Shown here: piece after piece, positions 24,192-33,167 of the stretch | How the letters are laid out: every line of letters begins with the position of its first letter | Position numbering within the stretch: position 1 is the first letter of the stretch | Program-made: the position numbers and the translations under genes | Virus record (IMG/VR): IMGVR_UViG_3300050016_000116 | Coordinates: 1 to 64,000 of that record | DNA: 64,000 nt | Reading direction: 5' to 3' (one strand) | From: a virus | Notes under the pieces: model-generated | Told to the model about the DNA's origin: nothing | Seen by the model: the letters and a program-made list of their open reading frames with translations, nothing else | Databases searched by the model: none

Positions 24192-26555
24192 ATGGAGCTA
24201 CTCAACGCGTATCTGGTCAACGACCATTCGATCGCTACCGTCACCAGGGATGAGACCGGGAGAAGAGTCCTGCGTCACGTTCCTGCGGAGTGGGTGGCTT
24301 TCTTCCTAGGGACGGATGTGGACGAGGATCTGCGGAGACAGCTCCGCACCAGCGTCTATGTCTCGGGGGTGCGGGACGAGAAAGGGGGTTGGGTTCGTGT
24401 TGCCTTCGTCAACAAGGTGGCGCGCGAGGACTTCTGCCTGGGCAGGCGCTCCTTCGTCTCCCAGCTCGGTCTGAAGACCTACGAGGCAGACGTCTCTCCC
24501 GTCATCCGGTGGATGGTCGACCATGACGTGAAGGTCGCGAAGCCGCGCCGCGCGTACCTTGATCTTGAAACAGACTCCCGTGTCCCTTTCTCGAAGAAGG
24601 AGCAGATGCGAGTCCTCTGCTTCGCAATCGAGGATGAGGACGAGACAGTCCAAGCCGGGATCCTGGAGGAGAACACCGACCGCAGTGAGAAGCAGCTCCT
24701 AGACCGGCTCTGGCGAGCGCTACAGCCCTACGACCAAGTGCTTGCGTGGAACGGGGATGGGTTCGACTTCCCGGTGCTCTTCGCGAGGTCTGCGGATCGA
24801 GGGGTGGATGTTGACGCGCGGATGTGGCTTTGGCTCGACCATCTGGAGCTGTACGCGCGCATGAACAAGAACGCTTCCGAGTCCGCGGAAGAGAAGCGAT
24901 CGATGCGTCTCAATGACATCGCGTTCGCAGAGCTGAAGATGGGCAAGGAGGAAACACCCGACTTTGTTGTGGAGAGGTTCGGGGCGAAGGGACTCGGAGC
25001 GCTCTCCTGGCAGCTCTGGGAAGCGGGTGGGGACTTCTCCGATGCACTCGAACGGTACAACTACCGGGACACCGATCTGCTCCGGCGCATCGAGAAGAAG
25101 ACGGGCTATGTGGGGGTCTTCGACGCGCTCTGCGAGGCGTGTGGGATCTTCGGGGACACGAACGGGCTGAACCCGACACACCAGGTTGACGGCTTCCTCT
25201 TCCGCCTTGGGAAAGAGCGGGGGATGCACTTCGCAACGAAGAGCTTCTACGAGGGGTCGGAGAAGTTCAAAGGTGCGTTCGTCATGGAGCCGAAGGTGAA
25301 CGGCATCATGCGTGACGTCCACGTGTGCGACTTCAAGAGCCTCTACCCGAGCATCATCCTCACGTGGAACATGAGTCCGGAGACGAAGAGGACGGGAGGC
25401 GCGGGAGCCTCGGACACCATCTCGTTCTCCCCCCTCACCAACGTCTACTTCTCCACGGTCGATGAAGGGATCCTCCCCGAAGCTCTTCGGGAGATGATCC
25501 GACTTCGCAAGCAGTGGAGCGACATCAAGAGTCAGTGCGCCCCGGGAACTCCCGAGTGGCACGACGCGAACCGGAAGAGCATGGCCTACAAGGTCGCTGC
25601 CAACTCATTCTACGGCGTGGTCGGGTCTCCTTTCTCCCGGTTCTTCGACCGTCAGGTGGCTGAGTCCTGCACGCAATGCGGAGTGTGGCTCATCAGGAAG
25701 ACGATCGAGATGGTGGAGGATCAGGGGTGGAGCGCGATCTACGGCGACACCGACTCCGTTTTTGTGACGGGCTGCACCGAGGATGAGTTCAGGCACTTCA
25801 CGGAGTGGTGCAATGAGAATCTCTACCCGGAGTTGCTCCAGGGCGTAGGGTGCAAGGAGAACCACATCAAGCTCGCATACGAGAAGCAGTTTGACCGGCT
25901 CGTGATGACCTCGGCCAAGCGTTACATCGCGAGCTACGTTCACGCAGACGGGAAGCGTGCGACGAAGGACTCCAAGCCGGAGATCAAGGGGCTGGAGTTC
26001 AAGCGCGGGGACACCGCGATCCTCGCAACGAACCTACAAGCGGAAGTCATCGACCTTCTCGTAGGAGGGCTCCACTTCAACGACCTTGGGCCTACGGAAG
26101 ATCTCGCCCACTACCACGACGCGCTAGCGCGTGTTCGCTCCCACGTCCTCACCGACACGTTGCCCGTGGAAGAGATCCGCATATCCAAGCAGCTCACGAA
26201 GCCGATCCGCGAGTACGTGAAGAAGCTCAAGAAGGATGGGAACGAAGCGGCGCAGCCGGCGCACGTTCAGGTGGCGAAGATCCTGGAGAAGCGCGGGGAA
26301 GCGGTCGGAGAGGGGACGCGCATCGAGTACATCGTGGCGGACGGGGCAGCGAAGCCTGCGAAGAACATCCCCACGAGCGACTACACGGGTGTCGAGGTCG
26401 ACCGCTACCACCTCTGGGAGAACTTGGTGTTTCCTGCGACCGAGCGGCTGCTACAGGCAGCGTTCCCGACCCACGATTGGGATTCGTGGGGGAAGGTTCG
26501 CCCGAAGAAGGAACGGGCAGCGCGGAAGACGAAGCAGACGGCACTCCTTGGGTGA
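24192..26555 (+). CDS. DNA polymerase, family B
   Basis: 787 residues. Exonuclease I motif AYLDLETDS (D124, E126). Polymerase motif A DFKSLYPSI near residue 380, motif B KVAANSFYGVVGSPF, and motif C YGDTDS with D519. The intact 3'-5' exonuclease and polymerase motifs suggest an active replicase. The ATG is 8 bases after ACGGCACT. Its 3' end contains another box (26538) and the stop lies at a palindrome copy (26554). Confidence 0.93.
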   Translation: MELLNAYLVNDHSIATVTRDETGRRVLRHVPAEWVAFFLGTDVDEDLRRQLRTSVYVSGVRDEKGGWVRVAFVNKVAREDFCLGRRSFVSQLGLKTYEADVSPVIRWMVDHDVKVAKPRRAYLDLETDSRVPFSKKEQMRVLCFAIEDEDETVQAGILEENTDRSEKQLLDRLWRALQPYDQVLAWNGDGFDFPVLFARSADRGVDVDARMWLWLDHLELYARMNKNASESAEEKRSMRLNDIAFAELKMGKEETPDFVVERFGAKGLGALSWQLWEAGGDFSDALERYNYRDTDLLRRIEKKTGYVGVFDALCEACGIFGDTNGLNPTHQVDGFLFRLGKERGMHFATKSFYEGSEKFKGAFVMEPKVNGIMRDVHVCDFKSLYPSIILTWNMSPETKRTGGAGASDTISFSPLTNVYFSTVDEGILPEALREMIRLRKQWSDIKSQCAPGTPEWHDANRKSMAYKVAANSFYGVVGSPFSRFFDRQVAESCTQCGVWLIRKTIEMVEDQGWSAIYGDTDSVFVTGCTEDEFRHFTEWCNENLYPELLQGVGCKENHIKLAYEKQFDRLVMTSAKRYIASYVHADGKRATKDSKPEIKGLEFKRGDTAILATNLQAEVIDLLVGGLHFNDLGPTEDLAHYHDALARVRSHVLTDTLPVEEIRISKQLTKPIREYVKKLKKDGNEAAQPAHVQVAKILEKRGEAVGEGTRIEYIVADGAAKPAKNIPTSDYTGVEVDRYHLWENLVFPATERLLQAAFPTHDWDSWGKVRPKKERAARKTKQTALLG

Positions 26556-26577
26556 TTCGAAAAGCGCTTTTCGAATC
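26554..26577. repeat. AAAGCGCTTT palindrome, perfect 24-bp copy
   Basis: Starts within the stop codon of the polymerase gene and ends 12 bases before the next ATG. An ACGGCACTC box (26538-26546) precedes it. Confidence 0.9.
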
Positions 26578-26589
26578 TCTGGAGGTCCG

Positions 26590-27279
26590 ATGCGACGAAG
26601 AAGTGAAGCAGCAGATAAGAGTGATGAACCGAAGGATGCGCGCAGCGATATGCGCGAGCACACGACTCCCGAACCCGAGAAGAACATCGCAGACAAGTTG
26701 AACGAGAAGCTGGAGGGGAAGACCCTGAAGGAGGAGATGGACAAGAACGCTCCCCAGCGGCGTGACCATGTGGAGTTCGAACGTGCGAACAAGCGGGCTC
26801 CTGCACCCCTGCACGAGGGGTTCGAGAAGATCGTGGAGACCCTCTTCGTGGAGAAGCCGTTCGAGGTCTACCAGAAGCTCGAAGCGGCTCTCAAGGTCGG
26901 TGACGACCGCGGTGAGCACTCAGCGCTCAACCGCTCCCTCGACAACGCGGAGAGCAACGCGCGTCTCGCTCACCGTCTCTGGATGACCGCCAAGGTCGAG
27001 CGGGAGAGGTGGGAGATCGAGAATGGGATCATCTTCGGGGCGATGAAGCACGAGGCGTCCAAGACCCTTCAGCGGGAGAAAGACCAAGGGCTGCGTTCGA
27101 AGCAGATCACCGATGCTGACGTCGAGACGATGTGCGCCGTCATCTTCCCGGACGAGTACAAGGCGCAGGAGGTGAAGCGGAAGAAGGTGAAGGCAGTGGA
27201 GGAGTCCATGGCCAACCTCACGGAGATGTGGATCTCTCGATGCCGCTCGCTCAACGCGATGCTCTCCAAGTCGCGATGA
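26590..27279 (+). CDS. Helical protein with MRRRSEA start
   Basis: 229 residues; a CTGGAGGT ribosome site is 4-8 bases upstream. Charged linker to ~75, then helical throughout (VYQKLEAALKVGDDRGEHSALN, ARLAHRLWMTAKVERERWEIE). No family recognised. Position between DNA polymerase and an SSB-like gene suggests a replication or recombination accessory. Confidence 0.6.
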   Translation: MRRRSEAADKSDEPKDARSDMREHTTPEPEKNIADKLNEKLEGKTLKEEMDKNAPQRRDHVEFERANKRAPAPLHEGFEKIVETLFVEKPFEVYQKLEAALKVGDDRGEHSALNRSLDNAESNARLAHRLWMTAKVERERWEIENGIIFGAMKHEASKTLQREKDQGLRSKQITDADVETMCAVIFPDEYKAQEVKRKKVKAVEESMANLTEMWISRCRSLNAMLSKSR

Positions 27280-27578
27280 TCGTCCATGGGACGGTTGTTC
27301 TGACGGTCGAGATCGTCTGCACTTCCTGCATGCGCACACTCACCCTGTCGAAGTCCCCACCTCCCGATTCTCTCTTCACCGGCAACAACACGCAGCAAGC
27401 GTCCTACTGGTACCGAGGGATGGTGATGTCGATCGAGGGAGACGCGAAACGACGGGAGTGGGGAGTAGTTGGGGACTCACACGATTCGCAGCAGAACGAG
27501 TGCTCATGGTGCAGGCATAGGAGGACTGATCCCTCAATCGGAGATGCACCGATTGACCCGCCAATCCCGAGAACGTGA
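27276..27578 (+). CDS. Small protein with Cys pairs
   Basis: 100 residues, overlapping the previous stop (ATGA). Two CxxC-type pairs, CTSC at ~16-19 and CSWC at ~78-81, could bind one zinc. The Pro-rich end overlaps an ACGGCACTC box at 27579. No family recognised. Confidence 0.5.
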   Translation: MIVHGTVVLTVEIVCTSCMRTLTLSKSPPPDSLFTGNNTQQASYWYRGMVMSIEGDAKRREWGVVGDSHDSQQNECSWCRHRRTDPSIGDAPIDPPIPRT

Positions 27579-27615
27579 CGGCACTCCCCTCTTCAGAGAC
27601 CACGAAGGAGCGAAC

Positions 27616-28932
27616 ATGAGTCGAGCGATGGTTCCCAACAGCGTAGATGCGTTCCTGAAGCACCGGACCACGGAGCGGTCTGGAGGACGTCTGAAGTGGA
27701 AGGACAACACTCCTCCCCGAGTCGACGTGTGGATGCACAAGTTGGTCATCCCCATCGCGCTCTGGTCCCACCCGTTCCCGCGGCTCGTGGTGCGGGAGAA
27801 CAAGAAGGAGGACACGTCCAAGACGGAGGTGTGGGGAGGGGATCTGAACTGCCGGGAGGACGAAGCGATTCTCATCCGCCAGTACAAGCGCAACGATGAC
27901 GGTTCGCGGCGTGCTCCTCCGAAGTCGTGTCCGCAGTGCAAGCTGGTGGAGACGGTTCGGGAGATGATCGAGGAGGGCCAGTTGGACTGGACCAAGGTGA
28001 TCTTTCGGTTCGACGGAGACGAGGACCGACGCGTCATCCACGCGGGAGGTCTCTGCGGGCTGTTCGACGATCGCGACAACGACATGAGCGATGAGGCGAA
28101 GGAACAGCTTCGCGAAGCCGGCATCAAGCTCGGCGGCAAGGAGGGAGCGTGGCGCGAGAAGGGCATGGCGAAGTGCGCCTACGTCTTCGCCGTCGTGGAC
28201 AACGACGATCCCGGAGCTGGCATCCAGATCACGACCGAGGCGCAGATGCTCGGGGACCGGGTGAAGGATGTCATCAACGACACCATCGAGAGCCTGGAGG
28301 ATCCGGTGGCTGGCAACCCCTTCCTCTCGCCCTACGCGGTCCGGTGGGAGTTCAATGACGCGAAGGGGATCCCCTGGGACAAGATGTACAAGGCGCGGCG
28401 GATGGAGAAGATCGTTCTCACTCCCGAGATCGAGAAGCTCATCTCTTCGCCACGCCCGGACCTTTCCCACGTCACGGAGTTGCCGAACCTCAAGAGCATG
28501 CGCGCGACGCTGGAGAAGCACTGCACGCTGAAGGAGATGCCCTGGGACCACATCTTCGACGTGCAGGTAGACGAGGAAGAGAACAAGGACGACTTCCCTC
28601 CGAAGGAGGAGAAGAAGCCACGCGGGCGCATCCCGGAGGTCTCCACGAAGGAGAAGGAAGAGAAGCCGAAACGCGCTCAGCCCAAGCCTCCCGCATCCGA
28701 GCCGGAGATCGACAACAACGCGCCGGCAGACGTGGACCCTGACAGCGACGACTGCCCGATCTGCAAGGACCAGTCGAAGTGCCCGCACATCGGGTGTGAC
28801 GACTGCAACCAGCCCATCCTCCCCACCGACGCGAAGTGTAAGCACTGCGGGCACGTCTACCGCGTTGAACCCGAGGAGCAGGCACCCAAGGGTCGGAAGC
28901 GGGCGCGCGAGACCGGCGACAAGGTGGACTGA
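27616..28932 (+). CDS. Probable ssDNA-binding protein (gp32-like)
   Basis: 438 residues from ATG 27616 with AAGGAGCG upstream. N-terminal OB-like region with CPQC (~106-109) and a later Cys. NPFLSPYAVRWEFND and the long acidic Glu/Lys tail recall T4 gp32, which has a zinc-containing core and an acidic tail. There is an extra zinc ribbon near the C-terminus (CDDCNQPILPTDAKCKHCG). The gene directly precedes and touches a RecA-like gene, as expected for an SSB-recombinase pair. Function is inferred. Confidence 0.5.
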   Translation: MSRAMVPNSVDAFLKHRTTERSGGRLKWKDNTPPRVDVWMHKLVIPIALWSHPFPRLVVRENKKEDTSKTEVWGGDLNCREDEAILIRQYKRNDDGSRRAPPKSCPQCKLVETVREMIEEGQLDWTKVIFRFDGDEDRRVIHAGGLCGLFDDRDNDMSDEAKEQLREAGIKLGGKEGAWREKGMAKCAYVFAVVDNDDPGAGIQITTEAQMLGDRVKDVINDTIESLEDPVAGNPFLSPYAVRWEFNDAKGIPWDKMYKARRMEKIVLTPEIEKLISSPRPDLSHVTELPNLKSMRATLEKHCTLKEMPWDHIFDVQVDEEENKDDFPPKEEKKPRGRIPEVSTKEKEEKPKRAQPKPPASEPEIDNNAPADVDPDSDDCPICKDQSKCPHIGCDDCNQPILPTDAKCKHCGHVYRVEPEEQAPKGRKRARETGDKVD

Positions 28933-31169
28933 TGCGAAAGCGCGTGAAGGAGAAGGAGGAGCGTGCGGCGTCGCAGAAGCGGGTCACGGGACTCGCGGCT
29001 GCGGCCAAGGCGTTCGGAGCGTTCCGCCCGGCAACGGAGGTGCTGAAGCGAGTTCGGGCGGTCCCAACGCGGTTCGTGCAGTTCGATCACGCCACACGAG
29101 TTGGTGGATTCCCGATCGAGCGCTTCTCCCTCCTTCACGGTCCCTCCAATGAGGGGAAGGCCCAGCCTACTTCGGAGTCTGTTCTGACTCCGAGTGGATG
29201 GGTCCCGATTGGAGAGCTTTGTGTAGGGGATAAGGTCATTGGAAGTTCTGGCGAAGCAACGCGCGTTACAGGAGTTTTTCCGCAGGGGCGTAAGAAGATT
29301 GTGCGCGTGGTCCTCGATGATGGGACGAGTACAAGGTGCTGCAAAGAACACCTTTGGTTTACGACCACGATTGTGGAGTTGAATCGTGGTCGTTACGTTC
29401 GACTTCCACGTCCGGGAAGGAGTCGTGTCACAACTGGAAAGGAAGGGAAGGGGAGCGTCAAGAAGACGGAGGACATTGCACGTACTATTGACGATGGGCA
29501 CTATCTTCCGGCTCATGGTGTAGTTCAGTTCGATCTTGGTCTCCCGGATCCATTGCCCCTCGATCCGTACACGTTGGGTGCCTTGTTGGGAGATGGGTCA
29601 TTGACCGTCAACTCTCCCTTTCTCACATCGAGCGACTACGAGATCATGCACTCGGTTGCTGGGGGAGTGCGGGCAGTCGGAGATTGGGTCACTTGGGTAG
29701 AAGGAAAGACCTGTCTTGGGCTGCGCATCAATGGTGGTCGGACGCGGGAGATTCTGAAGAAGTTGGGAATCTGGGGTCACAAGTCAGACACGAAGACGGT
29801 TCCTGACACATACCTCTTTGCTTCTCCCGAGAAGCGATTGGATCTGCTTCGCGGTCTTATGGACACCGATGGGACGTTGAACAGTTCCACGACTAACGCT
29901 CAGTTTTGTACGACGTCGGTACATCTGCGTGATGCTGTTCTTCACTTGGTTCGCTCTCTTGGAGGTAGCGCGACTTTTTGGTTGAAGGAGACTCCGACGT
30001 TGCCAGCTTGGATTGTCGGGATCTGCTTCCAAGATGGGACGTGCCCGTTTCGTCTCAGGCGCAAGGCTGAGAAGTGGACGAGGATGCGAAAGCGGGTTGT
30101 TCGACGTCGAATCGTGAGAGTGGAGGATTGTGGGGAGAGTCAGTGTGTTTGCATACGGGTTGCAGCGAAGGATTCGCTGTATCTGACGGAAGACTTCATC
30201 CCAACTCACAACTCTCTATGGGCATTGGGACTCGTGGCGTCCTTCCTCCAGCGGGAGCACTTCGCGCTCTACGTGGACGCAGAGCGAACTACCCCGATCG
30301 ATTGGGTGCAGAACCTCCTCGGTCCTCTGCACTCCCATCCAGGCTTCTACGCGATCCGTCCGGACAACTACGAGGACACGATCGGAAAGGTGCGCTCCTT
30401 CCTGAACCTCGTGGCGCAGGTTCGGGCTGATGGGACTGTCCCACCGGACACCAGTGCGATCGTGGTGGTTGACAGCCTCAAGAAGCTAGTCCCGAAGGAT
30501 CTCATGGCGGAGATCCTGGAGGAGGTGAAGAAGCCAGCGGAGATCACCGCGGGGAGGGATCGGAAGGGGCAGATCCAGGCGAAGATGAATGCAGCTTGGA
30601 TGGACGAGTTGGTCCCCCTCCTCGAACACGCTCAGGCAGGCTTCCTCGCAATCGCCCGGGAGATGATCGATCCGGACAACACCGACGTCTGGGCGAAGAA
30701 GGCAGGGACCAACTACAAGGTCGGCGGAGGCACCGCGATCTACTACGACGCATCCCTGGTGGTTCGGGTCGAGCGCGATGGGTGGGTGGCGAAGAAGAGT
30801 GCGGAGAAGGGGGTCAGAGACATCACCTACGGGGAGCGCCACAAGGTCACTGTCCGGAAGACGAAGATCGGCGGGAAGGAAGGGCGGGACACGGTCTGCT
30901 ACTTCCACTCTTCCAACGGAGTCCTCATCCCCGAAGGGTTCGACCGAGCCAGGGACGTGCTGGAACTCGGGGTCAAGTTCGGGGTCATCGAGCAGTCAGG
31001 CGCCTGGTTCTCGTTCGAGGGAGAGAAGCTCGGAGCTGGGCTGCATGCGGTAGTGAAGGCGCTCACGGAGCACCCGGAGCTGCTGGCGACGATCGAGTCA
31101 GTGGTGCGTGGGCAGTTCCGGAAGGTGGAACCCGAGGACTTCGATCCCGAGCCAGGGGAAGTGACGTGA
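28932..31169 (+). CDS. RecA/UvsX-like recombinase interrupted by an intein
   Basis: 745 codons; residues 77-427 are an intein, leaving 394 residues. The Walker A loop is split as GPSNEGK | intein | SLWALG, so the P-loop exists only after splicing. Walker B is SAIVVVDSLKKL. Later come GTNYKVGGGTAIYYDASLVVRV (L2 region) and a C-terminal lid. It starts MRKRVKEKEER. It should form filaments on ssDNA for recombination-dependent replication with the nearby SSB, UvsW-like and Mre11/Rad50-like proteins. Confidence 0.85.
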   Translation: MRKRVKEKEERAASQKRVTGLAAAAKAFGAFRPATEVLKRVRAVPTRFVQFDHATRVGGFPIERFSLLHGPSNEGKAQPTSESVLTPSGWVPIGELCVGDKVIGSSGEATRVTGVFPQGRKKIVRVVLDDGTSTRCCKEHLWFTTTIVELNRGRYVRLPRPGRSRVTTGKEGKGSVKKTEDIARTIDDGHYLPAHGVVQFDLGLPDPLPLDPYTLGALLGDGSLTVNSPFLTSSDYEIMHSVAGGVRAVGDWVTWVEGKTCLGLRINGGRTREILKKLGIWGHKSDTKTVPDTYLFASPEKRLDLLRGLMDTDGTLNSSTTNAQFCTTSVHLRDAVLHLVRSLGGSATFWLKETPTLPAWIVGICFQDGTCPFRLRRKAEKWTRMRKRVVRRRIVRVEDCGESQCVCIRVAAKDSLYLTEDFIPTHNSLWALGLVASFLQREHFALYVDAERTTPIDWVQNLLGPLHSHPGFYAIRPDNYEDTIGKVRSFLNLVAQVRADGTVPPDTSAIVVVDSLKKLVPKDLMAEILEEVKKPAEITAGRDRKGQIQAKMNAAWMDELVPLLEHAQAGFLAIAREMIDPDNTDVWAKKAGTNYKVGGGTAIYYDASLVVRVERDGWVAKKSAEKGVRDITYGERHKVTVRKTKIGGKEGRDTVCYFHSSNGVLIPEGFDRARDVLELGVKFGVIEQSGAWFSFEGEKLGAGLHAVVKALTEHPELLATIESVVRGQFRKVEPEDFDPEPGEVT
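29160..30212 (+). other. Class 3-type intein with LAGLIDADG endonuclease in the recombinase
   Basis: 351 residues starting with Ala instead of Cys or Ser. Block B is KEHLWFTT, with Trp two after His. Block F has ESQCVCIRVAAKDSLYLTEDF, and the end is Thr-His-Asn before extein Ser. Ala1 plus Trp(B), Cys(F) and Thr(G) is the class 3 signature. Dodecapeptide motifs LGALLGDGSL and LLRGLMDTDG mark a LAGLIDADG homing endonuclease. The insert is visibly more AT-rich than the flanking gene. Confidence 0.9.
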
Positions 31170-31525
31170 GTTGGATCCGAGATGCGATCCGGATCTTAGT
31201 CTGCGGCATTCTGCGTGAGCGACGTCACAAGAGGGGCAAGCGAGCTTCTCTGGGACTCGTTCCGAAGTTCGATGCGTATCTCCAGCAGCGGCGCCTCTAC
31301 GACTTCCCGGTATGTGAGCAGCTAGCAGAGCGCCAGGACCGACTCATCAAGCGGCATCCCCACGTGCACATGAGTCAGATGACCGTGTTGGATCCGAGAC
31401 TCGGGATTGCGGAACGACATCGGTACGGACGGTCGACAGCACCCGTCCAACTTCCTCCACCTCCCCTTGCAGCTCTCCCACCGAAGAAGCCTGCGATGAT
31501 CACCGCGAAGAAGGGATCCAAGTGA
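31166..31525 (+). CDS. Hypothetical basic protein
   Basis: 119 residues from a GTG overlapping the recombinase stop. N-terminal helix (WIRDAIRILVCGILRER), basic middle, Pro/Lys-rich end. No family recognised. It sits in a tight run between the recombinase and the Mre11-like gene. Confidence 0.6.
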   Translation: MSWIRDAIRILVCGILRERRHKRGKRASLGLVPKFDAYLQQRRLYDFPVCEQLAERQDRLIKRHPHVHMSQMTVLDPRLGIAERHRYGRSTAPVQLPPPPLAALPPKKPAMITAKKGSK

Positions 31526-32241
31526 AGCTTCTCTGCACGTCAGACTGGCACGGGGACCACATCACCGAGGGTGTCTCCCGGTTCGAGGACATCGCGAAGG
31601 CAGTGGAGCAGACGGTGCGCGCTGCGGTGGATGAGAAGGTGGACCACTACTGCTTCCTCGGAGACCTCGCAGACCCGGACAAGAGCATGACGGTGTTCCG
31701 CACCATTGGTCTTGCGCAGGATGTTGCGATGGAGCTGCGCCAGTATCCGATCTGCTCCCACTGGCTCGCGGGTAACCACGACGTCATCGAGGATGGGTCC
31801 GACACAACTACTCTCACCCCTCTCCGCTCTCTTCAGCTCGAAGGGCTCACCCACGTCTACGAGAACCCTGGCTACGTCAAGCTCTCAGCGGGACCGGAGC
31901 CGACACGTCTTCTTGCGCTCCCCTACACCGCGACGAGCAACCCCTACGACCCTGTCCACTTCGCGAGCAACGAACTCGATTCCCAGGACACCCTCATCGT
32001 CCTCTCCCATCTCAACCTCTCCGGCATCACCCCGGGCTCAGAGACGAAGGAGATCCCGAGAGGGCGGGAGGTCTGTCTGCCATTCGGGATGTTCCGTTCA
32101 CGTCCGGGGAAGACGATCTTGCTGAGCGGCCACTACCACGAGCGCCAGCGCTACGAGAACGTAGAGATCGTCGGATCTCTGGTTCGGCTCTCCTTCGGGG
32201 AAGAGGGGCACACCCCCGGCTTCCTCATCCTGGAGGTCTAG
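31522..32241 (+). CDS. Mre11/SbcD-like metallophosphoesterase
   Basis: 239 residues. Phosphoesterase motifs in order: SDWHGD (8-13), GDLADPD (~47), GNHDVIEDG (~84), SHLN (~152) and GHYHERQ (~199). This matches the nuclease subunit of the gp47/SbcD/Mre11 complex. The partner ATPase is encoded at 33167. It likely processes DNA ends. Confidence 0.85.
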   Translation: MKLLCTSDWHGDHITEGVSRFEDIAKAVEQTVRAAVDEKVDHYCFLGDLADPDKSMTVFRTIGLAQDVAMELRQYPICSHWLAGNHDVIEDGSDTTTLTPLRSLQLEGLTHVYENPGYVKLSAGPEPTRLLALPYTATSNPYDPVHFASNELDSQDTLIVLSHLNLSGITPGSETKEIPRGREVCLPFGMFRSRPGKTILLSGHYHERQRYENVEIVGSLVRLSFGEEGHTPGFLILEV

Positions 32242-32247
32242 GACACC

Positions 32248-32745
32248 ATGAGGAAGCGCTCAGGAGCCTCTCAGACGTGTCCGGACCCCTCTGAGGCTTC
32301 GGACCCCCATACCACCCCCCAAGACGCGTCTGAGTGGCAGCAGGGAGCAGACGCGAGGGATTCGAAAAGCGCTTTTCGAATGCGCTTCATCCCGACGAAG
32401 GACGCGAAGACGTTTCTTACGATCGGTCCCGAGGGTGATGATTGGACAGGGGAAGACTATCCGGAGTGCGAGTTCATTCCAGCGACTTTTGTTCGGTTGC
32501 GACCTCCTCCCGGAGTGACTCAGGACTACATCGAGCGGATGCGCAAAGGAGCAGAGAAAGCTGGAGCGGTGGTGAAGTACCTCCCCGCGACAGAGGCAGC
32601 GGTGGTCACCGACCAAGCTGCACCCGTCACCGATGCGAAGAGCATCCGGGAGACGGTCTCGCAGCTCGTGGAGGAAGCGCGAACCTCTGACCGAGAAGCG
32701 CTCTCAGCGCTGGTTGAATCCACTCTCGCCAAGGTGTCCCTATGA
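32248..32745 (+). CDS. Hypothetical protein with palindrome in its N-terminal part
   Basis: 165 residues from ATG 32248 (MRKRSGAS...). A second possible start is ATG 32383 (MRFIPTKD), right after the palindrome copy at 32359-32381. The N-terminal 45 residues are low complexity and include the palindrome read as Asp-Ser-Lys-Ser-Ala-Phe-Arg. The rest is folded (FIPATFVRLRPPPGV, helical C-terminus). Function unknown. Confidence 0.55.
   Translation: MRKRSGASQTCPDPSEASDPHTTPQDASEWQQGADARDSKSAFRMRFIPTKDAKTFLTIGPEGDDWTGEDYPECEFIPATFVRLRPPPGVTQDYIERMRKGAEKAGAVVKYLPATEAAVVTDQAAPVTDAKSIRETVSQLVEEARTSDREALSALVESTLAKVSL
32359..32381. repeat. AAAGCGCTTT palindrome
   Basis: GATTCG arm, core and CGAAT arm; 23 of 24 positions of the perfect copy. 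It lies in coding sequence or just upstream of an internal start at 32383. A 16-base sequence shared with 10589-10604 lies upstream at 32262-32277. Confidence 0.88.
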
Positions 32746-33167
32746 GACCGAGCTTCCGATCCATCTACATGAACCTTGCTTCCAACATGAGCGAGCGGTC
32801 GACTTGCGCCAGGCTCCACGTGGGCTGCGTCATCTCCTCCCCGGACTTCCGGCGCATCTACGCAGTCGGGTACAACGGGAACGCATCCGGGACGAGGAAC
32901 GAGTGTGACCTCACGGGGGAGGCTGCGGTGGGCAACTGCGGGTGCCTCCACGCGGAGGAGAACGCGATCATCAACTGCGACACACCGCGCGAGCGGGAGA
33001 AGATCGTGTTTTGCACGAACCTCCCATGCCTCATGTGCGCCAAGAGGCTCATCAACCTCGGAGGAGTCCGCGACGTCTACTTCAAGGAGGACTATCGGAA
33101 GAAGGAAGGGCAGGAGCTTCTGACCCGGGTGGGGATCCGAGTCGTCCAGTTCGCTGGTGACTCCTGA
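32742..33167 (+). CDS. dCMP/cytidine deaminase family protein
   Basis: 141 residues. Zinc deaminase motifs HAEENAI (~70-76) and PCLMCAK (~95-101), plus the added CDLTG...C segment typical of ComEB/dCMP deaminases. Converts dCMP to dUMP and so feeds thymidylate synthesis, fitting the ThyX gene at 41130 and the thymine-modification genes. Confidence 0.88.
   Translation: MRPSFRSIYMNLASNMSERSTCARLHVGCVISSPDFRRIYAVGYNGNASGTRNECDLTGEAAVGNCGCLHAEENAIINCDTPREREKIVFCTNLPCLMCAKRLINLGGVRDVYFKEDYRKKEGQELLTRVGIRVVQFAGDS

Noticed and set aside
27376-28854. 492-codon minus-strand frame opposite the SSB-like gene
   Set aside because: Composition is Leu/Arg/Val-rich shadow text, and the + strand has a ribosome site, zinc motifs and gene overlaps.
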